Of a stretch of DNA of 64,000 bases, positions 36,705 to 45,947 are shown piece after piece. Below the pieces are notes generated by a model that made no database searches, had not been told where the DNA came from, and saw nothing but the letters and a program-made list of their open reading frames with translations. Within the stretch, counting starts at the first letter, position 1, and each line of letters starts with the position of its first letter. Origin of the DNA: Azoarcus sp031546845 (lineage in GTDB: Bacteria > Pseudomonadota > Gammaproteobacteria > Burkholderiales > Rhodocyclaceae); NCBI GenBank assembly GCA_031546845.1, contig JAVBJT010000006.1, forward strand, positions 1-64,000, given 5' to 3'. Position numbers and translations under genes: made by a program.

Positions 36705-37031
36705 ATGAGTGAGCATATCCATTATGTAACAGACGGTAGCTTTGCATCCGACGTGCTGCAAGCTCAAACACCTGTACTCGTCGATTATTGGGCCGAATGG
36801 TGCGGTCCGTGCAAGATGATCGCGCCGCTTCTCGACGAGCTCGCCCAGGAATACGCAGGCAAGCTCAAAGTAGTCAAGCTGAACATCGACGAAAACCAAG
36901 AAACGCCCGCCAAATACGGTATCCGCGGCATTCCGACCTTGATGCTTTTCAAAGGCGGCAATATTGAAGCTACCAAAGTTGGCGCCCTCTCCAAATCTCA
37001 ACTGACATCCTTCATTGACAGCAATATCTAA
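36705..37031 (+). CDS. trxA: Thioredoxin 1
   Basis: A 108-residue thioredoxin with the canonical active site WCGPCK and cis-proline in RGIPTLMLF. It reduces protein disulfides in the cytosol with electrons from thioredoxin reductase. A GTGAGGA precedes the ATG. Upstream of rho, as in E. coli and most Betaproteobacteria. Confidence 0.98.
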   Translation: MSEHIHYVTDGSFASDVLQAQTPVLVDYWAEWCGPCKMIAPLLDELAQEYAGKLKVVKLNIDENQETPAKYGIRGIPTLMLFKGGNIEATKVGALSKSQLTSFIDSNI

Positions 37032-37203
37032 GCCGGAATCGAATCCGGCCCGTTCTCGTGGTCCCCGCACCCGCCGCAGGGGCGCGCGCTACCGCGACGG
37101 TAATTCCCCCCAAGGCAACCAACCCGAAAACGACGTGTTCGACATCGAACAGTCGCAAGAGGAAGGTTCGTCCACGTCCGCCGAATCCACTGCCGCCGCA
37201 GCC

Positions 37204-38463
37204 ATGCACCTTTCGGAATTAAAGTCCAAGCATGTCAGCGAGCTGTTGGAAATGGCGATTGCCAACGACATTGAAGGCGCGAACCGGCTGCGTAAGCAAG
37301 AGCTAGTTTTTGCACTGCTGAAAAACAGGGCAAAAAAAGGCGAGCCGATTTACGGCGACGGCGCGCTCGAAGTGCTGCCCGACGGTTTTGGCTTCCTGCG
37401 TTCGCCCGATATTTCGTACCTGGCCGGCACCGACGATATTTACGTATCGCCTTCGCAGATTCGCCGCTTCAACCTGCACACCGGCGACACCATCGAGGGC
37501 GAAATCCGCACCCCCAAGGATGGCGAGCGCTATTTCGCGCTGGTGAAGCTGGACAAGATCAACGGCCGCCCGCCCGAAGAGTGCAAGCACAAAATCCTGT
37601 TTGAGAATCTCACGCCACTGCATCCGCAGGAATGCCTGAAGCTTGAACGCGATATTCGCGGCGAAGAGAATGTGACCAGCCGCATCATCGACATGATCGC
37701 GCCTATCGGCAAAGGCCAGCGCGGCCTTCTCGTCGCCCCGCCGAAAAGCGGTAAAACGGTCATGCTGCAGCACATCGCTCACGCAATCACGACGAACCAC
37801 CCCGATGTGACCGTCATCGTGCTGCTGATCGACGAGCGCCCCGAAGAAGTCACCGAAATGCAGCGCTCGGTGAAGGGTGAGGTTGTGGCATCCACCTTCG
37901 ACGAACCAGCCTCCCGCCATGTGCAGGTTGCGGAAATGGTGATCGAAAAGGCCAAGCGCCTGACCGAGCACAAAAAGGACGTCGTCATCCTGCTCGACTC
38001 GCTGACCCGCCTTGCCCGCGCCTACAACACGGTTGTGCCCGCATCCGGCAAGGTGCTCACAGGCGGGGTCGACGCCAATGCGCTGCAAAAGCCCAAACGC
38101 TTTTTCGGCGCCGCGAGAAACATCGAAGAAGGTGGTTCGCTCACCATCATCGCCACCGCGCTGATCGACACCGGCAGCCGCATGGACGATGTGATCTACG
38201 AGGAATTCAAGGGCACCGGCAACATGGAGTTGCACCTGGATCGCCGCATGGCGGAAAAACGGGTGTACCCGGCCATCAACGTCAATCGCTCAGGAACGCG
38301 TCGCGAAGAACTGTTGATGAAAGCGGACATACTGCAAAAAGTCTGGATTCTGCGCAAGCTGCTGTACGGCATGGACGACATTGACGCGATGGAGTTTCTC
38401 CTCGACAAGGTCAAGGCGACCAAGGGCAACGCCGAATTCTTCGACGCAATGCGCCGCGGTTAA
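37204..38463 (+). CDS. rho: Transcription termination factor Rho
   Basis: A 419-residue hexameric RNA helicase, the same length as E. coli Rho. It begins MHLSELKSKHVSELLEMA (N-terminal helix bundle), then the RNA-binding cold-shock-like domain (LPDGFGFLRSPD), the P-loop APPKSGKT, Walker B VILLIDERPEE and the Q-loop/R-loop region. The ATG at 37204 has no ribosome binding site, and the frame is open for 63 more codons back to a TTG inside trxA (37015); that region has coding-like third positions. I keep the conserved start and flag the extension as a finding. The 172-base leader after trxA may also serve in Rho autoregulation. Confidence 0.95.
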   Translation: MHLSELKSKHVSELLEMAIANDIEGANRLRKQELVFALLKNRAKKGEPIYGDGALEVLPDGFGFLRSPDISYLAGTDDIYVSPSQIRRFNLHTGDTIEGEIRTPKDGERYFALVKLDKINGRPPEECKHKILFENLTPLHPQECLKLERDIRGEENVTSRIIDMIAPIGKGQRGLLVAPPKSGKTVMLQHIAHAITTNHPDVTVIVLLIDERPEEVTEMQRSVKGEVVASTFDEPASRHVQVAEMVIEKAKRLTEHKKDVVILLDSLTRLARAYNTVVPASGKVLTGGVDANALQKPKRFFGAARNIEEGGSLTIIATALIDTGSRMDDVIYEEFKGTGNMELHLDRRMAEKRVYPAINVNRSGTRREELLMKADILQKVWILRKLLYGMDDIDAMEFLLDKVKATKGNAEFFDAMRRG

Positions 38464-38716
38464 CGCCGTACGGCCAAACCAAACTCCAAGCGCATTCCAG
38501 GCCAAAACGCCCCAAAGGCGAAGCCCCAGTCCCTCCGTCCGGGTTTTCATTACAAGACGATAGGATTGGGGTAACGGCCAGATATGCTGTCAGTCGTATT
38601 CCGCATGGAACAAGACGCGCCTGATGTAATGGCCGTTTGATCCTTCCATCGTGACAAACGCACGAACCGTCGCGTTCTTCATCGGTTCAGTCAAAACTTA
38701 GCCCTATGCCTGGCCC

Positions 38717-38722
38717 TATAAT
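38717..38722 (+). promoter_or_regulatory. -10 box upstream of the MoxR operon
   Basis: A perfect TATAAT lies 28 bases upstream of the moxR start. No good -35 hexamer is found at 17 bases (AAACTT). The 38464-38749 interval otherwise shows no gene; a small CGCC/GGCG hairpin follows rho. Confidence 0.45.
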
Positions 38723-38749
38723 CGGAGAAATTCACAAGAGGATTTTCCG

Positions 38750-39601
38750 ATGTCCCAGCTTCGTTTTGAAGGCTCGTCTTCCTATGTCGCAACACCCGAT
38801 CTCATGCTCGCGGTCAATGCGGCGGTTCGCCTGCAAAAACCGCTGCTGATCAAAGGCGAGCCTGGCACAGGCAAAACGATGCTCGCGGAAGAAGTCGCCA
38901 CCGCGCTCGGCCTACCGTTACTGCAGTGGCACATCAAATCCACCACTAAGGCGCAACAAGGGCTGTACGAATACGACGCGGTATCGCGCCTGCGTGACTC
39001 CCAACTCGGCGACAACCGCGTCGGTGAAATCGCCAACTACATCGTCAAAGGTGTGTTGTGGCAAGCATTTGAAGCCGATACGCCAAGCGTGGTGCTGATC
39101 GACGAAATCGACAAAGCCGACATCGAATTTCCCAACGACCTGCTGCGCGAACTGGACCGCATGGAGTTCTATGTCTATGAAACACGGCAACTGATCCGCG
39201 CCCGCCACCGTCCGCTCGTTTTCATCACATCGAACAACGAAAAAGAACTGCCCGACGCATTCCTGCGCCGCTGCTTCTTCCATTACATCCGCTTTCCCGA
39301 CCGGGATACGATGCAACGTATCGTCGATGTTCACTTTCCCAATATCCGCAAGGATCTGCTGGCGGAAGCCCTGGAAGTGTTTTTCGGCCTGCGCGATATT
39401 CCCGGGCTGAAGAAAAAACCCTCGACCTCGGAATTGATCGACTGGCTGAAATTATTGCTCGCCGAAGATATCCCGGTCGAAGCACTACGCTCCCAGGACA
39501 ACAAGGTCGCCATCCCACCGCTGCATGGCGCGCTGCTCAAGAACGAGCAAGACGTGCACCTGTTCGAGCGGCTGGTGTTCATGTCCCGACACAATCGGTG
39601 A
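38750..39601 (+). CDS. MoxR-family AAA+ ATPase
   Basis: A 283-residue AAA+ ATPase. Walker A is KGEPGTGKTMLAEE, Walker B is VVLIDEIDKAD, sensor 1 is VFITSNNEKELPDAF and the Arg-finger region is RRCFFHYIRFPD. MoxR ATPases usually work with VWA-domain proteins to mature or insert cofactors into target enzymes. The partner VWA gene is two genes downstream. AGAGGA precedes the ATG. The next gene starts 19 bases after the stop. Confidence 0.92.
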   Translation: MSQLRFEGSSSYVATPDLMLAVNAAVRLQKPLLIKGEPGTGKTMLAEEVATALGLPLLQWHIKSTTKAQQGLYEYDAVSRLRDSQLGDNRVGEIANYIVKGVLWQAFEADTPSVVLIDEIDKADIEFPNDLLRELDRMEFYVYETRQLIRARHRPLVFITSNNEKELPDAFLRRCFFHYIRFPDRDTMQRIVDVHFPNIRKDLLAEALEVFFGLRDIPGLKKKPSTSELIDWLKLLLAEDIPVEALRSQDNKVAIPPLHGALLKNEQDVHLFERLVFMSRHNR

Positions 39602-39620
39602 TGAAGGAGGCATTTTCATC

Positions 39621-40997
39621 GTGCTGGCGAAACTCCTGGCATTTTTTAAAAACAGCTTGAGCGGACGAGCCGCGACAAACGCGCGAGACGACGAAGCCGC
39701 ATTCAAAGCGCTCAACCAACAAGCACCGCTACGGCAAGCAATCGCGGCAAGCGAGGCGGAACAGTCCAGCAACGCCTTTCTTTGCCGTGAAACGGTGCTC
39801 GGCCGCGATCAACGTGTCGCGGGTTATCAATTCATGCTTCAAGAGGCAACGCGCGACCGCATTCGCAGCGGCAGCCGCCGAATCCGCCATGTCTACGCCG
39901 AAGTGCTCATACTCACCCTGGTTCGCGCCAATATCGAGCGCCTGCTCGGCCATCGGCTCGCCTTTCTGGATTTGCCGAGCTCATTTCTCAACCACCCGTG
40001 TTTGAACGGTTTACCCTCCAAAAACACCGTTCTCGTCGTGGAACACCTTGGCGACGACGCCCCACCCGACGATGAATTGCTCGACACAATCGGCCGCCTA
40101 CGCGCCGCAGGGTTTCGCATCGCTATTCCAGACCCGACCATCGTTACTGCCTGCGAACCTCTGCTGCCCCAGGCGGACATCGTGTTCGCACACGTTGCCG
40201 CCTCCAATCCCGAACATCTGCACCGCCTCATCAAACACCTTGCCGGCCGGTCGAAGCCCGTTACCTTGCTCATGCGCAACCTGCCTGGGCAAGAGGACTT
40301 CCATTTCTGCTTTCAACTAGGCGCACATTTATTCCAGGGCCCCTTCATCACCCGGCGCGCCGACTGGCAAGAAAAACCGCTTGGCCCCAACGCCGCGCGC
40401 CTAACCACACTGCTGAGCCGGCTGCGTGACAACACCGACACGACCGAGCTAGTCGAATGGCTCAAGCACGACGCCGCTCTTTCCCTACGCTTGCTGCGTT
40501 ACATCAACTCAGCCGCAAGCGGCTTGAGTTCCCCCATCACGTCGATCGAACACGCCTTGGTCATGCTCGGGCGCAACCGGCTGCGCCGCTGGCTGGTCTT
40601 GCTGCTGTGCACCGCGGACCGGAACTCACCGCGCGCCTCCGCCATGCTCGAAAACGCGCTGGTGCGTGCCAGAATGATGGAAACCATAGTGCGCGGGCGC
40701 CCGCAGGAAGAAACCGATGCGCTGTTCCTCACCGGCCTGGTGTCGTTGATCGACATCGTGCTCGAAGTGCCGATGAGCCGCGCCGTCTCCATCCTGTCCG
40801 TGCCAGCCGATATCGAAGCCGCCGTGCTGCGCAACGAAGGGCCGTACGCGGCACTGCTACAACTTGCGATCGCCTGCGAACAGACAACGGGCAATACCGA
40901 TTTGGCCGAAGCCGCCGAGCGCTGCGGTGTAACCCCAACCGCTGCCACAATGTGCCACCTCGACGCGCTCGCCTGGGCGCTCTCGTTTGAAGAATAG
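39621..40997 (+). CDS. Degenerate EAL plus HDOD signalling protein (YuxH-like)
   Basis: A 458-residue protein. Residues about 55-250 align with YuxH-type EAL domains, but the catalytic signature is lost: the EAL position reads GYQFMLQ and the metal-binding DDFGTG-like loop reads PDPTIV. It is therefore unlikely to hydrolyse cyclic di-GMP. Residues about 265-458 form an HDOD domain (LKHDAALSLRLLRYINSA). The start is GTG at 39621 with AAGGAGG ten bases upstream; the frame extends back into moxR. It lies between the MoxR and VWA genes, which is unusual for that pair. Confidence 0.85.
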   Translation: MLAKLLAFFKNSLSGRAATNARDDEAAFKALNQQAPLRQAIAASEAEQSSNAFLCRETVLGRDQRVAGYQFMLQEATRDRIRSGSRRIRHVYAEVLILTLVRANIERLLGHRLAFLDLPSSFLNHPCLNGLPSKNTVLVVEHLGDDAPPDDELLDTIGRLRAAGFRIAIPDPTIVTACEPLLPQADIVFAHVAASNPEHLHRLIKHLAGRSKPVTLLMRNLPGQEDFHFCFQLGAHLFQGPFITRRADWQEKPLGPNAARLTTLLSRLRDNTDTTELVEWLKHDAALSLRLLRYINSAASGLSSPITSIEHALVMLGRNRLRRWLVLLLCTADRNSPRASAMLENALVRARMMETIVRGRPQEETDALFLTGLVSLIDIVLEVPMSRAVSILSVPADIEAAVLRNEGPYAALLQLAIACEQTTGNTDLAEAAERCGVTPTAATMCHLDALAWALSFEE

Positions 40998-41009
40998 CGG
41001 GCCCGCGCC

Positions 41010-42188
41010 ATGCTGATCGATTTTTTCCTGCACCTGAAAGCACGTAAATTACCCGTATCGACACGGGAATTTCTCACTTTGCTCGAAGGTCTGCGGGGGC
41101 AAATCTGCGGCCATTCGATCGATGAATTCTATTTTTGGGCACGTACCAGCCTGATCAAGGATGAATCGCTTTACGACCGCTTCGATCAAGCCTTTGGCGA
41201 GTATTTCAAAGGCATTGCCGAAGTGCCGGGCCTCGATCTGGATCTACCCGAGGAATGGCTACGCGCGGCCGCGCGCAAGCACCTTTCCGCGGCAGAACAA
41301 GCCAAGCTGGAAAAGCTCGGCTGGGACAAATTGATGGAAGAGTTTCGCAAGCGGCTCGCGGAACAAAAAGAACGCCATGCGGGCGGATCGAAATGGATCG
41401 GCACCGGCGGCACATCCCCTTTCGGCAACAACGGCGTACACCCGGAAGGCATTCGGATCGGCGGACAATCGGCAGGCGGGCGCAGCGCGGTCAAAGTATG
41501 GGAGCAGCGCGAATTCCGCAATCTGGACGATAGCGTCGAACTCGGTACGCGCAACATCAAGATCGCACTGCGGCGGCTGCGGCGTTTCGCCCGCGAAGGC
41601 GCGCCGGATGAGCTCGACCTCGACGGCACCATTGCCGCCACTGCGAGAAATGCCGGCTATCTGGATTTACTGATGCGTCCGGAACGCCATAACGCGGTGA
41701 AAATGCTGATGTTTTTCGATGTCGGCGGCTCGATGGACGATCACGTCAAAATCTGCGAAGAGCTTTTTTCCGCCTGCCGCACCGAATTCAAGCACCTTGA
41801 ATACTTTTACTTTCACAACTGCGTCTATGAAAGCGTCTGGCGCGACAGCCACCGCCGCCGCACCGAACGCACGCCGCTCATCGACGTGATCCACCGTTTC
41901 GGCCCGGACTACAAATTGGTTTTTGTCGGCGATGCGACCATGAGCCCATACGAAATTCTAAGTCCGCACGGCTCCATCGAACACGCCAACGCGGAACCCG
42001 GCGCAGCTTGGCTGCGCCGCCTGCTCGACACCTATCCGGCTACCGTCTGGCTCAACCCAGAGCCGCAACGGCTGTGGGACTACCGGGAATCGATCAAGCT
42101 CATGCGCCAGATCATGGGCGACCGGATGTTCCCAATAACGCTCGATGGCCTTTCCCAGGCCATCCGATCGCTATCCAAAAAACATTGA
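41010..42188 (+). CDS. CoxE-like VWA domain protein, MoxR partner
   Basis: A 392-residue cytoplasmic protein of the CoxE/DUF58-adjacent VWA group. It begins MLIDFFLHLKARKLPVSTREFL, has a Gly-rich central part (GGTSPFGNNGVHPEG), and a C-terminal VWA domain from about residue 225. The MIDAS-like motif reads FFDVGGSMDD, so the first Ser of the classic DxSxS is Gly. It starts 12 bases after the preceding stop, in the MoxR operon. Such proteins work with MoxR in cofactor assembly, for example in CO dehydrogenase; the target here is not in the window. Confidence 0.87.
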   Translation: MLIDFFLHLKARKLPVSTREFLTLLEGLRGQICGHSIDEFYFWARTSLIKDESLYDRFDQAFGEYFKGIAEVPGLDLDLPEEWLRAAARKHLSAAEQAKLEKLGWDKLMEEFRKRLAEQKERHAGGSKWIGTGGTSPFGNNGVHPEGIRIGGQSAGGRSAVKVWEQREFRNLDDSVELGTRNIKIALRRLRRFAREGAPDELDLDGTIAATARNAGYLDLLMRPERHNAVKMLMFFDVGGSMDDHVKICEELFSACRTEFKHLEYFYFHNCVYESVWRDSHRRRTERTPLIDVIHRFGPDYKLVFVGDATMSPYEILSPHGSIEHANAEPGAAWLRRLLDTYPATVWLNPEPQRLWDYRESIKLMRQIMGDRMFPITLDGLSQAIRSLSKKH

Positions 42189-42199
42189 GAAACCGCGAT

Positions 42200-42970
42200 T
42201 TACGGTATCCGGTAGTGTTCCTGCGTAAGCAGATCGATACCGCAGGGTAGATTTTCAATCCAGTTCAAAAAGCGGTTGATCATCTCCGGCCCTTCAAAAC
42301 GAGCGCCGTGCTGCGGCACGATCATCCGCACGTCAAGACCGCGAATCATATTCACCCAAAAACGGCAAATCTTGTTCGACGTCATGTAGCGGCGATGAAA
42401 GCCGAGCATGGACGGAATGTGCGCATCGAAATCGCGTACTGGAAGGTGCGCCTCGCTCATCTTGAGCAATGACGTACCCATGTCGCCCGAAAAAAGAATT
42501 TTCGAGATCGGATCGTAAAACTGGAAATTCCCCTCCGAGTGCATGAAATGCGCCGGTATCGCTTTCAGTATGCCCGCGCCCAGGCGAATATCCATGCCTT
42601 CGTCCGGAATACCAATGGTGCGGTCGGTGTAATCCCGCCCCGTGGTGAAATGGGGCATGAAGCGCGTCCATAGCCGGGAGATCAACACCTTGCAATGCGT
42701 CGTCACCATCCACTTGTTCAACGACGCGATGATGTCGGGGTCGGGATGGGAGGCCAGGATGTAATCCAGATTCTTCGACGGGAAATAACGCTGCATGGCC
42801 ATCAGCAGTCCGTTATAGGTCATGTTTCCGCCCGGATCGATCAGCGCGCCATGGTCGTTATTGATAAGCAAAAATTGATTGGCCTGAACCGCATGATCGA
42901 CCTCTTCATTCACCAAGTCGTAAAAAGCGAGGCAGATATGCTTGCCATCGTTGTAAAGCTCTGTTGCCAT
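42200..42970 (-). CDS. MBL-fold diiron protein (ODP / flavodiiron-like domain)
   Basis: A 256-residue metallo-beta-lactamase-fold protein related to the diiron domain of flavodiiron proteins (ODP family). Metal ligands are suggested by His75-x-Asp77-x-Asp79 in LASHPDPDII, by HFMHSEGNFQFYD, by LFSGDMG, and by VPQHGARFEG. There is no flavodoxin domain, so it is a stand-alone diiron protein, possibly an oxygen or NO sensor or reductase. It converges on the MoxR-VWA operon with only 11 bases between stops. Confidence 0.8.
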   Translation of the reverse strand: MATELYNDGKHICLAFYDLVNEEVDHAVQANQFLLINNDHGALIDPGGNMTYNGLLMAMQRYFPSKNLDYILASHPDPDIIASLNKWMVTTHCKVLISRLWTRFMPHFTTGRDYTDRTIGIPDEGMDIRLGAGILKAIPAHFMHSEGNFQFYDPISKILFSGDMGTSLLKMSEAHLPVRDFDAHIPSMLGFHRRYMTSNKICRFWVNMIRGLDVRMIVPQHGARFEGPEMINRFLNWIENLPCGIDLLTQEHYRIP

Positions 42971-43103
42971 TAATTTTCTCTACCAAAGAAAGTCCATCAC
43001 AACGGAAAACGGCACGATACCGGCCACTCAACCGGCATCGCCTCGCCTCGTTTCCGGCATACCAACCCAGCAAACAAGCTATCGCGGCCTCATTGCCCCG
43101 GCG

Positions 43104-43130
43104 AAAAAAAGCGGCTTCTTCAGCCGCCTT
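43104..43130 (-). terminator. Intrinsic terminator downstream of htpG
   Basis: On the minus strand GCGGCT and AGCCGC form a stem with a 5-base loop, followed by seven T residues. It lies about 90 bases past the htpG stop. Confidence 0.8.
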
Positions 43131-43171
43131 GCAATTTGCTGTACGCCCATTGTACGGCTCGAACAATCTGA

Positions 43172-43198
43172 GCGCTCGGAGGTTTTCACTCCGAGCGC
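43172..43198. repeat. 10-bp inverted repeat just after htpG
   Basis: GCGCTCGGAG (43172-43181) and CTCCGAGCGC (43189-43198) with a 7-base loop. It is a stable hairpin on either strand but lacks a T-run, so it may protect the htpG 3' end or assist the terminator further downstream. Confidence 0.6.
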
Positions 43199-43219
43199 CC
43201 GATGTGCGAACGCGCGGAC

Positions 43220-45172
43220 TTATGATGCCGCACTGGCCGCGCCGCCGCTCATCGCCAACATCAATTGGTTGATGCGCTTGACGAAGGTCGCGGGATCGTC
43301 AAGCGCGCCGCCTTCGGCCAGCAGCGCCTGATCGAACAACACAGCAGCCCAGTCGTCGAAGTGGGCGCTTTCGTAGCGCAGACGCAGTACCGCTGGATGA
43401 TGGGGATTGATCTCCAAAATCGGCTTGGATATTGGCGCCGATTGGCCGGCCGCTTTCAGGATGCGCGCCAGATTCATGCCCATGTCGTGCTCATCGGCAA
43501 TCAGGCATGCGGGCGAATCGGTCAGGCGCAACGTCACCTTCACGTCCTTGACGCGCTCGCCCAGGCTGGCTTTCATCTTTTCCAGCAACTCTTTGTAATC
43601 GTCTGCGGCTTGTTCGGCCTCTTTCTTTTCCGCCTCGTTCTCGAGCGCGCCCAGGTCGAGACCGCCCTTGGCCACGGAAACCAACGCCTTACCGTCGAAT
43701 TCGGGCAGATTGCCGATCGTCCATTCATCGACACGGTCGGACAGCAGCAGCACCTCGATGCCTTTCTTGCGGAAAATCTCCAGATGCGGGCTGTTCTTTG
43801 CCGCGTTGAAGGTTTCGGCGGTAACGTAATAAATCTTGTCCTGCCCCTCCTTCATGCGTCCGATATAGTCGGCCAGCGATACCGTTTCCTCGGCCGTATC
43901 GGCCTTGGTGGAGGCAAAGCGCAGCAAGGCGGCGATCTTGTCGCGGTTGGCAAAATCCTCACCCACCCCCTCTTTCAGCACCTTGCCGAATTCTTTCCAG
44001 AACGTGACGTATTTTTCCCGGTCGCCCGCCTCGTCGCTGGTGGCGAGGTCTTCGAGCAAACCCAGCACTTTCTTCGCGCAGCCGGCGCGGATAGTGTCGA
44101 TATCCTTCGACTCCTGCAGAATCTCGCGCGACACGTTGAGCGGCAGATCGGCCGAGTCGACAACCCCGCGAATGAAACGCAAATAGGCCGGCAACAGCTT
44201 TTCGGCATCGTCCATGATGAACACGCGCCGCACATACAGCTTGACGCCGTGCTTGGCGTTGCGGTCCCACAGATCGAACGGCGCATGGGACGGCACGTAG
44301 AGCAATTGCGTGTACTCGTGACGGCCTTCGACACGCGCATGGACCCACGCCAGCGGTTCGTCGTAATCATGGCCAACGTGCTTATAAAAGCTTGTGTATT
44401 CGTCGTCGGTAATATCGTTTTTCGAGCGCGTCCACAGGGCACTGGCCTGGTTGACCGTTTCATCCTCGGCGGTGACGACCTGCTCTTTCTTCTCCTCGTC
44501 CCACTGCTCTTTTTTCATCACGATGGGCTGGACGATGTGGTCGGAATACTTGCGGATCAGGCCGCGCAGTTTCCAGCCGGACAGCAGATCATCCTGATCC
44601 TCGCGCAGATGCAGAATGATTTCAGTGCCGCGAGCGGCTTTTTCCACGGTTTCGACGGTGTAGGCACCGGCATCGTCGCCGCCCATCGCACATTCCCACT
44701 TCACCCCTTCGCCAGCACCAAGGCCAGCGCGGCGGCTGAGCACGGTGACCTTATCGGCAACGATGAACGAGGAATAAAAACCGACGCCGAACTGGCCGAT
44801 CAGGTGCGCGTCCTTCTTCTGGTCGCCAGTGAGCTTGCCGAAGAACTCCCGCGTGCCGGACTTGGCGATGGTGCCCAAGTGGGCGATGGCTTCGTCGCGG
44901 CTCATACCGATGCCGTTGTCGGCAATGGTGAGGGTGCGCGCCGCTTTGTCGAAGTCGATGCGAATCTTCAGATCGCTCTCGCCCTCGAACAAAGCCGGCT
45001 TGTCCAACGCCTCGAAGCGCAGCTTGTCGCAGGCATCGGAGGCGTTCGAAACCAGTTCGCGCAGGAAAATTTCGCGGTTGGAGTACAGCGAATGGATCAT
45101 CAAGTGAAGCAGTTGCTTCACTTCAGCCTGGAAATCGAGCGTTTGGGAAGACGCGGTCTTGGTTTCAGACAT
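43220..45172 (-). CDS. htpG: Chaperone protein HtpG (Hsp90)
   Basis: A 650-residue cytosolic ATP-dependent Hsp90 chaperone. The N-terminal GHKL ATPase motifs are present (RELVSNASDACDKL, IADNGIGMSRDEA, IGQFGVGFYSSF), followed by middle and dimerisation domains. It is slightly longer than E. coli HtpG (624), with the extra length in the C-terminal half. GGAG lies eight bases before the ATG. A sigma-32-type promoter lies about 70 bases upstream. Confidence 0.98.
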   Translation of the reverse strand: MSETKTASSQTLDFQAEVKQLLHLMIHSLYSNREIFLRELVSNASDACDKLRFEALDKPALFEGESDLKIRIDFDKAARTLTIADNGIGMSRDEAIAHLGTIAKSGTREFFGKLTGDQKKDAHLIGQFGVGFYSSFIVADKVTVLSRRAGLGAGEGVKWECAMGGDDAGAYTVETVEKAARGTEIILHLREDQDDLLSGWKLRGLIRKYSDHIVQPIVMKKEQWDEEKKEQVVTAEDETVNQASALWTRSKNDITDDEYTSFYKHVGHDYDEPLAWVHARVEGRHEYTQLLYVPSHAPFDLWDRNAKHGVKLYVRRVFIMDDAEKLLPAYLRFIRGVVDSADLPLNVSREILQESKDIDTIRAGCAKKVLGLLEDLATSDEAGDREKYVTFWKEFGKVLKEGVGEDFANRDKIAALLRFASTKADTAEETVSLADYIGRMKEGQDKIYYVTAETFNAAKNSPHLEIFRKKGIEVLLLSDRVDEWTIGNLPEFDGKALVSVAKGGLDLGALENEAEKKEAEQAADDYKELLEKMKASLGERVKDVKVTLRLTDSPACLIADEHDMGMNLARILKAAGQSAPISKPILEINPHHPAVLRLRYESAHFDDWAAVLFDQALLAEGGALDDPATFVKRINQLMLAMSGGAASAAS

Positions 45173-45244
45173 CGAAAAACTCCGTGCGAATAAAAGTGAA
45201 AAATAGGCAAAAGATGCGAATGCGACGCACCGATGGGCGCTTAG

Positions 45245-45270
45245 ATGGGGATGCGACAGGCAATTTCAAG
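45245..45270 (-). promoter_or_regulatory. Sigma-32 heat-shock promoter of htpG
   Basis: On the minus strand CTTGAAA (45270-45264), a 13-base spacer and CCCCAT (45250-45245), the RpoH consensus. The start codon is at 45172, giving a leader of about 65 bases. Confidence 0.85.
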
Positions 45271-45317
45271 AGCGTGCCGTGCCGAGCGCACAGCGGCGCT
45301 CACACCGCGCGACTGCA

Positions 45318-45872
45318 TCATTCGTAACGGATTTCCGCCACTTCCAGTTCGCGCGGCCCCGCCGGGCTCATGAAGCGCACGGTATCGCCCTCGCGCGCTT
45401 TCAGCAGTGCGCGGGCCAAAGGTGAAATCCAGCTGATACGGCCGGCCGAGGCATCCGCCTCGTCCACGCCGACGATCTGCCAAGTTTGCTCATTGTCGCC
45501 ATCGAGGTCGGTCACGGTCACCGTCGCGCCGAAAAACACCTGATCGACATCTTCCCGCTCGGCCGGGTCCAACACCTCGGCGTTTTCGATGCGCTTGATC
45601 AGAAAACGGATGCGCCGGTCGATTTCGCGCAGCCGCTTCTTGCCGTAGATGTAATCGCCGTTTTCGGAACGGTCGCCGTTGGATGCCGCCCAGGCGACGG
45701 TTTCCACCAGCTTGGGCCGCTCGGTGTTGACCAGCGTGTCCAGTTCCTCGCGCAAAATAAGATAGCCGCGCCGGGTCATGTAATTTTTGCTGCCAAGCGG
45801 CAGGCGCAACCCAGGCGGGGTGGCGTCTTCATCTTCGTCGCCGTCGTTTTCCTTGACGAATGCCTTATTCAC
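45318..45872 (-). CDS. greB: Transcription elongation factor GreB
   Basis: A 184-residue GreA/GreB protein that rescues backtracked RNA polymerase by stimulating transcript cleavage. The N-terminal coiled coil (MTRRGYLILREELDTLV) carries the acidic tip region (NGDRSENGDYIYGKKRLREIDRR), and the C-terminal FKBP-like domain ends PAGPRELEVAEIRYE. The GTG at 45872 has GGAG five bases upstream and begins VNKAFVKE, the usual GreB start; the 25 upstream codons are not conserved. Confidence 0.94.
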   Translation of the reverse strand: MNKAFVKENDGDEDEDATPPGLRLPLGSKNYMTRRGYLILREELDTLVNTERPKLVETVAWAASNGDRSENGDYIYGKKRLREIDRRIRFLIKRIENAEVLDPAEREDVDQVFFGATVTVTDLDGDNEQTWQIVGVDEADASAGRISWISPLARALLKAREGDTVRFMSPAGPRELEVAEIRYE

Positions 45873-45947
45873 AAATGCTCCGCTTCCGTATCCGATGAGT
45901 GGCCCCGATGGTACGGCATGCGGCAACGGCGGGCCAACCGCCGGCAA

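Noticed and set aside
43265..45193. 642-codon plus-strand frame opposite htpG
   Set aside because: Mirror frame caused by G+C-rich codon structure of htpG; no recognisable protein.
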